A DNA stretch of 64,000 nucleotides from Solirubrobacter pauli (GTDB lineage Bacteria > Actinomycetota > Thermoleophilia > Solirubrobacterales > Solirubrobacteraceae), in contig NZ_RBIL01000001.1 of NCBI RefSeq assembly GCF_003633755.1, forward strand, positions 3,209,426 to 3,273,425. Reading direction: 5' to 3'. The translations under genes were made by a program, and so were the position numbers. The notes below the pieces were generated by a model. That model saw only the letters and a program-made list of their open reading frames with translations, had not been told where the DNA came from and made no database searches. Shown in pieces: positions 44,473 through 51,030 of the stretch. Within the stretch, counting starts at the first letter, position 1. Each line of letters starts with the position of its first letter.

Positions 44473-46260
44473 CTATGGCGCCGTCGTCGACAGGGTGAAC
44501 GTCAGCGTCTTGGCGTAGGCGCCCGTGCGCAGCGGCTCCGTCGCGCCGATCGACTGCCGCAGGCGCAGCGTCAGCGCGTGGTTGCTGACCGGCCCGTCGT
44601 AGGTGTGGAGCACGCGCGGCGCCGACCCGACCGGGCCCAGCTCGCCCGTGCCCGCGACCTGCAGCGGCTGGGTGAGCGCGAACGCCCCGTTGACCAGCCG
44701 GCCGGCGGTGGCGGACGCCGGGTCGGTGACGCTGAGGGCGGCGTCGCCGGCGGTGCTCGTCACGGTGGCGGTGGTGGTCGTGTCGTAGTCCTGGGCGACG
44801 CCGGGCACGAACGTCCCGAGCGACGCCGACCCCAGCCCGAGCGAGAGGGTGGCGGCGACCGTCCCGCCGGCCTGCTGGTCGACGACGTTCGCGAGGTCCT
44901 CGGTGGCGACGGCGACGTCGACCGGCGCGCTCGTGTGGAAGCCGTCGCTGACCCGCAGCTGCAGCGAGTAGGTGGTCAGCTCGTCCAGGAGCTGCGGCTT
45001 GGCGACGCGCAGGACGCCGGTGCTGGGCTCGACGGTGAAGATCCCGTCGGGGTTCCCGCCGCTGATCTGCCACGTGAATGTGCGCAGGTTCGGGCGTGCG
45101 ATGGCCGACGCCCAGTCGTCGGCGACGACGGTGCCGACGGACGGCGCGTGCGCGTCGCCGACCGTGAAGCGCTGGTCGGGGCGGATCACCGGCGCGACCT
45201 TGCGCACGTAGTTGTAGAGCCACAGCGCGGCGGGCTTGGGTGTGTCGTCGGAGAGGACGATCGGCGCGTTCTGGGCGTTGCGCCAGTGGTTGGGCTGGCG
45301 CCAACCCCAGACCGTGATGCCCTCGACGCCCGGGTGCTCCCAGAACACGGGGACGATGCGACGGAAGTTGCGCAGCTGGACCTCATCACCCGGGACGCCG
45401 CCGGCGGCGACGCCGTCGATGTCGAGCTCGGTGATCTGGATCGGCACGCCGGTCGCGGCGAGGCGGTCGAGGTTCGCCTTGTGCACGGCCATGTTCCCCG
45501 TCGTGGAGAACGCGTGGCCCTGCTCGCCGACGACGTCGATCAGGTTCTCGCGCTTGAGGATGTTGATGATCTGCAGGTACTGCGTGGTCGCGCTGTCGGA
45601 GTTCGTGATGCTGTAGTCGTTGAGCATCAGCTTGGTGTTGGGGAAGTACTGCTTCGCCAGCCGGAAGGCGTTGAGGATCCAGTCCCAGCCGGTGCCGTCC
45701 GTGCCGTTCGCGCCGCCCAGCGCTCGCGCGTAGTTGCCGCTGGCGTTGCAGTTGTTGCCCTGGTTCGCGGAGTGCGTGCAGTCGGGTGGGTCGTGCAGCG
45801 GCTCGTTGACCACCTGCAGCCAGTCGATCTTCGGGTAGCGCGCGGCGACCGCCGCGAACCACTTCTTGATCTCGGCCAGCTGCTCCTCAGGCGGCAGCGC
45901 GGCCATCCACGTCGGCTGCTGGTTGCCCCAGACGAGCACGTGGAAGTTGAACTTCATGCCGTTGGTCTGCGCGAAGGTGTACGCGGCGTCGAGGTTGGTC
46001 CAGCGCATCGCCGCGGTCTGCGTCGCGCCGGCGGCGCTGCCCCACTTGCCCGCGTTCTCGGGCGTCACCTGGTTGAAGTACTGCGTGAACAGCGGGCGCG
46101 TGAGCTCGTTGACGTTGCCGAGCCACTTGTCCTTCCCGTACACCGGGAACCCGGCCCCGGACTGCGCGCGTGCACCGGCGGGTGCGACCATCGTGGCCAC
46201 CGCCGCCGTAAGCGCAGCTATGCCGGCGCGTCTCCGCACCGTGCGTCCCGTACCCGTCAT
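44473..46260 (-). CDS. Secreted GH10 endo-beta-1,4-xylanase with C-terminal FTLSTTTP domain
   Basis: 595 aa, signal peptide cleaved near GARAQ. The GH10 domain (about 38-365) has acid/base Glu153 in LQVVNEPLHDPP and nucleophile Glu279 in IQITELDIDG. A cadherin-like module follows (about 375-455; TFTWQISGGNPDGIFTVEP). Residues 464-595 (44476-44871) are the longer form of the shared C-terminal domain. It cleaves the xylan backbone outside the cell. It forms an operon with the GH43 gene. A TTGACA -35 and overlapping palindromes lie 50-70 bp upstream. Confidence 0.94.
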   Translation of the reverse strand: MTGTGRTVRRRAGIAALTAAVATMVAPAGARAQSGAGFPVYGKDKWLGNVNELTRPLFTQYFNQVTPENAGKWGSAAGATQTAAMRWTNLDAAYTFAQTNGMKFNFHVLVWGNQQPTWMAALPPEEQLAEIKKWFAAVAARYPKIDWLQVVNEPLHDPPDCTHSANQGNNCNASGNYARALGGANGTDGTGWDWILNAFRLAKQYFPNTKLMLNDYSITNSDSATTQYLQIINILKRENLIDVVGEQGHAFSTTGNMAVHKANLDRLAATGVPIQITELDIDGVAAGGVPGDEVQLRNFRRIVPVFWEHPGVEGITVWGWRQPNHWRNAQNAPIVLSDDTPKPAALWLYNYVRKVAPVIRPDQRFTVGDAHAPSVGTVVADDWASAIARPNLRTFTWQISGGNPDGIFTVEPSTGVLRVAKPQLLDELTTYSLQLRVSDGFHTSAPVDVAVATEDLANVVDQQAGGTVAATLSLGLGSASLGTFVPGVAQDYDTTTTATVTSTAGDAALSVTDPASATAGRLVNGAFALTQPLQVAGTGELGPVGSAPRVLHTYDGPVSNHALTLRLRQSIGATEPLRTGAYAKTLTFTLSTTAP

Positions 46261-46310
46261 CGAGCTCTCCCCTCTCGTGCCAGTTCGGCGTGTCGAGCAA
46301 CTATTGAGGG

Positions 46311-46328
46311 TGTCAGACAGTCTGTCAA
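46311..46328 (-). promoter_or_regulatory. Promoter and operator of the xylanase operon
   Basis: A consensus -35 TTGACA (46328-46323, minus) overlaps the inverted repeat CAGAC-A-GTCTG (46314-46324). The repeat extends to TGTCAGACAGTCTGTCA (46311-46327) with one mismatched pair. Its TGTCAGACA part equals the core of the ROK gene palindrome. A weak -10 near ATAGTT follows. Confidence 0.55.
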
Positions 46329-46372
46329 GACACGTGTAACCGCTCTAACGCGCGGCATTGAGACCCTCCCAG

Positions 46373-46395
46373 GGGGCCTCAGGGCCCCGTTTTTC
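46373..46395 (+). terminator. Intrinsic terminator-like hairpin in the divergent gap
   Basis: GGGGCC-TCAG-GGCCCC is followed by GTTTTTC. It reads as a plus-strand terminator lying between the divergent xylanase and dehydrogenase promoters. It may insulate the plus-strand promoter from antisense transcription. There is no plus-strand gene upstream. Confidence 0.5.
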
Positions 46396-46396
46396 A

Positions 46397-46449
46397 TGAG
46401 AGCGCTCTCACGGAATTCGTTGACAGGGGCGCTTAATCCGCTCTACGGT
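46397..46449 (+). promoter_or_regulatory. CebR-like operator and promoter of the ThuA-PQQ dehydrogenase gene
   Basis: TGAGAGCGCTCTCA (46397-46410) is a perfect 14-bp palindrome, close to the LacI-family CebR operator TGGGAGCGCTCCCA of actinobacteria. TTGACA (46420-46425) with TACGGT (46444-46449) 18 bp later forms a promoter directly downstream. The gene starts at 46546 after an AGGAGGAGAGGG ribosome-binding site. Confidence 0.65.
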
Positions 46450-46545
46450 CTCGCCGTCGCAGCGTGGAGGGTCTGAGAGAACGCCGCTCGTCGGGCCAGA
46501 GCGGATGTTCCGCCGCGCCTGCGCGCCACCAACAGGAGGAGAGGG

Positions 46546-49500
46546 ATGCGTACGAAGCGCCTGAGTCTGGCACTCATGGGGCTGGCTTTGCTGACGCCGT
46601 CGACGGCGGCCGCCAGTGCCAAGGCCGCGCCGGCTGACCCATACAAGGTCCTCGTCGTCACCAGTGCGAACGATGATCTCAGCGCCGCGGGCATCGCGGC
46701 GATCAAGAACGCGGCTGGTGGTGACTTCAGCGTCACCGCGCCCGCCCCGGCGGACGTTGGTGGGCAGTTCACGGCCGCCGGCCTGGACGCATATCGCGCG
46801 GTCGTCTTCCTCGACACGGGCCAGGCGAGCCCGCTCACCGACGCGCAGCGCGCGGCGTTCGAGGGCTACTTCAAGAAAGGCGGCGGCTTCGTCGGCGTCG
46901 GCTCCGCCGTCGAGACGGACCCGAGCTGGTCGTTCCTCGACAACCTGCTGGGCACCCGCGCCTCGGGTCGCACCGAGGTGCAGACCGGCACCGTGAAGGT
47001 CTTCGACCGCGTTCATGACGCGAGCAAGAACCTGCCGGAGTACTGGGACCGCAAGGACGCCTTCTACAACTTCAAGAAGGACGTGCGAGGCCTCTCGCAC
47101 GTGCTGGCGTCGGTGGTCGAGGATCCGTTCGGTCCGCAGCCGCAGGGCCAGGTGCTCGACGGCATCGCCGGCGGCACGATGGGCGCGAACCACCCGATCT
47201 CGTTCTGCAAGGACTACCTGGGCGGCCGCGCGTTCTACACCGGCCTGGGCAACACGCCCGAGAGCTTCGACGCCGGCCTGACGACGCACCTGAAGGGCGC
47301 GATCGCCTGGGCCGCCGGCCAGTCGAGCCCGGTCTACAGCGACTGCGGCGCGACCGTCCGCGCGAACTACCAGGAGACCAAGATCTCCGCCCCGCCGAAC
47401 CTCGCCGAGCCGGTCAGCTTCGACCAGCTCCCGGACGGCCGCATCATCCAGACCGCCCGTCAGGGCACCGTGCGCCTGCACGACCCCGTCAAGGGCACCA
47501 CGACGGTCCTCGCCGACTTCGCCTCGGCGAGCCTGCCGTCGACCATGCGGATCTACACCAACCAGGAGGACGGCCTGTACGGCGGCGCGGTCGACAACGA
47601 CTTCGCCACCAACCACTGGGTCTACCTCTACTACTCGCCGCAGACGGTCACGAACGTGAAGCTGTCGACCGGTGACGTGGTCACGCAGACCACGCCGAAC
47701 ACGAACGCGCCCAACGCGGCCGCCTCGCCGACGGCGTGGGACCCGTACGTGGGCTACTTCCAGCTTTCGCGCTTCAAGCTCGTCGACGACGGCGTCAACG
47801 CGCCCTCCCTCGACCTGAACTCCGAGCAGCAGATCCTGCGGGTCAGCAACAACCGCCAGGAGTGCTGCCACGTCGCGGGCGACATCGACTTCGACAAGCA
47901 CAACAACCTGTGGATCACGACGGGTGACGACACGCCGGCGCCGGGCATCGACGCCAACGGCTACGGCCCGTTCGAGGACCAGCTGCTCGACGAGCAGCAG
48001 ACCGTGCGCGTGACCAACGCGACCGGCGGCACCTTCACGCTCACGTTCAACGGTCAGACGACCGAGCCGCTCGCCTACAACGCGACGGCCGCCCAGGTCG
48101 ACGCCGCCCTCGAGGCGCTCTCGAACGTCGGCGCCAACAACATCCAGACCAGCGGCGGACCGGTCAACACCGGCAACGTCAACGTGTTCTTCCGGCGCGC
48201 GCTGCAGCAGTCCGACCAGGCGCAGATCACGGCCTCGGGCACCGCGCTGACCGGCAACGCGCCGACCGTGGCGACGACCACGGCCCAGGTGGGCGGCTGG
48301 TACCAGCGCCCGACCGGCGACGACCGCCGCTCGACGCTCAACTCCAACGACCTCCGCGGCAAGCTGCTGCGGATCCACGTCAAGGACTCGATCGGGGCGA
48401 CCGACGCGAACAAGGCCGACCTCGGCGGCGGGGCCGGCGCGTACACCGTGCCCTCCGGCAACCTGTTCCCGCTCGTCGGCGGCGCGCCGCAGGACCGCAC
48501 GCGCCCCGAGATCTACGCGATGGGCTTCCGCAACCCGTTCCGCCTGCAGGTCGACGAGAACGACGTCGCCTACGTGACGGACTACTCGCCGGACGCGCAG
48601 ACGCCGCAGCGCGGCCGCGGCCCGTCGGGCACCGGCCGCATGGAGATCGTCCGCAAGCCCGCCAACTACGGCTATCCCCTCTGCTACAAGCACGACCTCG
48701 GCTACTACCGCTGGAACTTCCGCGAGTTCGCGCCCGGCACGACCTCGCTGGGCACGCCGCTCGACAGCACGCCGACGCCGATCGACTGCGGCGCCGACAA
48801 GCTGATCAACGACTCGCGCTGGGTGCGCGACGGCGGCCCGAGCTTCGAGCCCGGCTTGCGTGAGCTGCCCCCGGTGACCGATCCGGAGATCTGGTACTCG
48901 TACCGCGACAACAACACGACGCAGCCGCTCGGCACGCCGTGCGCCGCGTACTACGCGCCCACGCCCGGCCCGATCGCGCCCGGCTCCACCACCGAGTGCC
49001 CGCGCCTGTTCCCCGAGCTCTACACGGGCGGCGTCGGCCCGCACGGCGCGGTCAAGTACCACTTCGACGCGAGCAACCCGGCCACCAAGAAGTTCCCGGC
49101 CTACTACGACAACTCGGTGTTCCTGGGCGAGTACACGCAGGACACGCTGCGCGAGATCAAGCTCGACGCGCAGAACCGGATCCTGAAGATCAACAGCCTC
49201 CTCGACTGCGGCCAGGCGAACATCGCCAACCCCGCATTCGACATGGAGTGCGACAACCCGATGGACATCCAGTTCGGCAAGGACGGCTCGCTGTACCTGA
49301 TGACGTACGGGGACAGCTACTACGCCGCCAACCCGGACGCCGGCCTGTACCGCTTCGACTACGTCAAGGGCCAGCGCGCGCCCAAGGCGGTGCTGTCCAC
49401 GGACAAGACCGACGGCGCGCTGCCGCTGACGGTCCAGTTCACGGGCTCGGGCTCCAGCGACGCGGACCCGGGCGACTCGATCCGCTACGAGTGGGACTTC

Positions 49501-50853
49501 GGTGACGGCTCGCCGATCTCCGAGGAAGCCAACCCGTCGCACGTCTACACCAAGGCCGGCCGCTACAACGCCGTCCTGACCGTCTACGACTCGTCCGGCC
49601 AGAAGACCGCGACGAGCACGATCATCACCGCGGGCAACACCGCCCCGACGGTCCAGGTGATCGCGCCGATCGCCGGCGGCCTGTTCACCTTCGGGGACAC
49701 GATCCAGTACAAGGTCGTCGTCACCGATCCCGACGAGCCGTCGATCGACTGCAAGGACGTCCAGGTGACGTTCGTGCTCGGCCACGACTCGCACGGCCAC
49801 GGCGAGCAGACCGGCAACGGCTGCACGGGCTTCCTGCAGACGATCGCCGCCGACGTGTCGCACGGCGGCAACGTCTTCGGGATCATCAGCGCGCAGTACG
49901 CCGACAAGGGCGGCTCCGGCGGTGCCGCGCCGTCGCTGACCGGCTACGGGCAGAACCAGATCCGGCAGAAGCACACCGAGGTCGAGTTCGTCCTCAACCA
50001 GGCCGGCACGTCCACCGCGTCCAACACCGACGGCGGCGCCGGCGTGCACCGCAGCGGCATCGGGGCGACCGACTGGCTGCAGCTCAACGGCCCGATCAAC
50101 CTGCAGCAGATCGACAAGGTCGACTTCCGCTACGCGGACGCGGCGGCGGGTCGCACCGCCGGCAGCCCGCTGGTGGCGATCGACCTGCGGCAGGACTCGA
50201 TCACGGGTCCCGTCATCGCCACGGCCAACCTCACCTCCACCGGTGGGACGGGCACGTGGGCCACGACGAGCGTGCCGCTGGCGAACGTCAACGCCGGCGC
50301 GCACGAGCTGTTCCTGACGTTCCGCACGGTCACGGGCGGTGCCACGGGCAACAACCTGTTCAACCTCAACTGGCTCGAGTTCGGCGGCAACGGCGTCACG
50401 GTCCAGTCGACGAGCACCACCGGTGACGCCGGCGGCACGGTCGCGAGCACGCTGTCGCTCACGCTCGGCGCGCCGGCGACGCTCGGGCCGTTCGTCCCGG
50501 GTGTGGCCAAGCCGTACACCGGGTCGACGACGGCCAACGTGATCTCGACCGCGGGTGAGGCGACGCTCAGCGTCGCGGACCCGTCGGCGACCGCGACCGG
50601 CCACCTCGTCAACGGCGCGTTCGCGCTGCCGGCGGCGCTGCAGGTGAAGGCCGCCAGCCCCCTCGGGACCGGCGGCGCCTTCGCCGACGTCGGCGGGGCC
50701 TCGGCTCCGACCGCCGTGCTGACCTACGGCGCGCCCGTGACCAACGACTCGGCCACGGTCACGTTCCAGCAGCAGATCGGTGAGAAGGACGCGCTGCGCA
50801 CCGGCAGCTACTCGAAGGCGTTGACCTTCACCTTGTCCACCACGACCCCGTAG
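46546..50853 (+). CDS. Secreted ThuA-PQQ sugar dehydrogenase fusion with PKD, CBM6 and C-terminal FTLSTTTP domain
   Basis: 1435 aa. Signal peptide to about residue 25; ThuA-like domain about 33-255 (YKVLVVTSANDD; NHPISFCKDYLGGRAFYTGL); soluble PQQ-type glucose/sorbosone dehydrogenase propeller about 280-930 (DQLPDGRIIQTARQGTVRLH; YAMGFRNPFRLQVD); PKD domain about 945-1030 (YEWDFGDGSPISEE); CBM6-like module about 1165-1285; shared C-terminal domain 1295-1435 (50428-50850). A foreign-looking module is inserted in the propeller at about 486-572 (GGTFTLTFNGQTTEPLAYNA). It probably oxidises sugars outside the cell. A CebR-like operator lies upstream. Confidence 0.88.
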   Translation: MRTKRLSLALMGLALLTPSTAAASAKAAPADPYKVLVVTSANDDLSAAGIAAIKNAAGGDFSVTAPAPADVGGQFTAAGLDAYRAVVFLDTGQASPLTDAQRAAFEGYFKKGGGFVGVGSAVETDPSWSFLDNLLGTRASGRTEVQTGTVKVFDRVHDASKNLPEYWDRKDAFYNFKKDVRGLSHVLASVVEDPFGPQPQGQVLDGIAGGTMGANHPISFCKDYLGGRAFYTGLGNTPESFDAGLTTHLKGAIAWAAGQSSPVYSDCGATVRANYQETKISAPPNLAEPVSFDQLPDGRIIQTARQGTVRLHDPVKGTTTVLADFASASLPSTMRIYTNQEDGLYGGAVDNDFATNHWVYLYYSPQTVTNVKLSTGDVVTQTTPNTNAPNAAASPTAWDPYVGYFQLSRFKLVDDGVNAPSLDLNSEQQILRVSNNRQECCHVAGDIDFDKHNNLWITTGDDTPAPGIDANGYGPFEDQLLDEQQTVRVTNATGGTFTLTFNGQTTEPLAYNATAAQVDAALEALSNVGANNIQTSGGPVNTGNVNVFFRRALQQSDQAQITASGTALTGNAPTVATTTAQVGGWYQRPTGDDRRSTLNSNDLRGKLLRIHVKDSIGATDANKADLGGGAGAYTVPSGNLFPLVGGAPQDRTRPEIYAMGFRNPFRLQVDENDVAYVTDYSPDAQTPQRGRGPSGTGRMEIVRKPANYGYPLCYKHDLGYYRWNFREFAPGTTSLGTPLDSTPTPIDCGADKLINDSRWVRDGGPSFEPGLRELPPVTDPEIWYSYRDNNTTQPLGTPCAAYYAPTPGPIAPGSTTECPRLFPELYTGGVGPHGAVKYHFDASNPATKKFPAYYDNSVFLGEYTQDTLREIKLDAQNRILKINSLLDCGQANIANPAFDMECDNPMDIQFGKDGSLYLMTYGDSYYAANPDAGLYRFDYVKGQRAPKAVLSTDKTDGALPLTVQFTGSGSSDADPGDSIRYEWDFGDGSPISEEANPSHVYTKAGRYNAVLTVYDSSGQKTATSTIITAGNTAPTVQVIAPIAGGLFTFGDTIQYKVVVTDPDEPSIDCKDVQVTFVLGHDSHGHGEQTGNGCTGFLQTIAADVSHGGNVFGIISAQYADKGGSGGAAPSLTGYGQNQIRQKHTEVEFVLNQAGTSTASNTDGGAGVHRSGIGATDWLQLNGPINLQQIDKVDFRYADAAAGRTAGSPLVAIDLRQDSITGPVIATANLTSTGGTGTWATTSVPLANVNAGAHELFLTFRTVTGGATGNNLFNLNWLEFGGNGVTVQSTSTTGDAGGTVASTLSLTLGAPATLGPFVPGVAKPYTGSTTANVISTAGEATLSVADPSATATGHLVNGAFALPAALQVKAASPLGTGGAFADVGGASAPTAVLTYGAPVTNDSATVTFQQQIGEKDALRTGSYSKALTFTLSTTTP

Positions 50854-50867
50854 TTCCCCAAACCGTT

Positions 50868-50940
50868 GTGGCACCACGTCCGTGGGCGGGCGTGGTGCCA
50901 CGACGAGCGGACCCCGACACCACTCTCCCCGTCGGGGTCC
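50868..50940 (+). terminator. Two consecutive GC-rich hairpins after the dehydrogenase gene
   Basis: GTGGCACCACG pairs with CGTGGTGCCAC (50868-50878 / 50891-50901) and GGACCCCGAC pairs with GTCGGGGTCC (50909-50918 / 50931-50940). Both stems are perfect; neither is followed by a T-tract. They separate this gene from the ThuA gene that follows. Confidence 0.65.
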
Positions 50941-51030
50941 GTCGGTCCAGAGCGTCGGCCGCGGCGGGCGGCCGACGCCTCTGGCGTTCATCTCGCCGTC
51001 GCCAAAAAAAAGTCCATCAGGAGTGAGAAG

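Noticed and set aside
40539-44498. A 1319-codon open frame antisense to the GH43 gene
   Set aside because: Same shadow character. The minus-strand frame has a signal peptide, GH43 and LamG motifs.
46408-50991. A 1527-codon open frame antisense to the ThuA-PQQ dehydrogenase gene
   Set aside because: Composition is Arg/Ala/Val/Leu-dominated with no recognisable domain; it is a shadow of the real gene.
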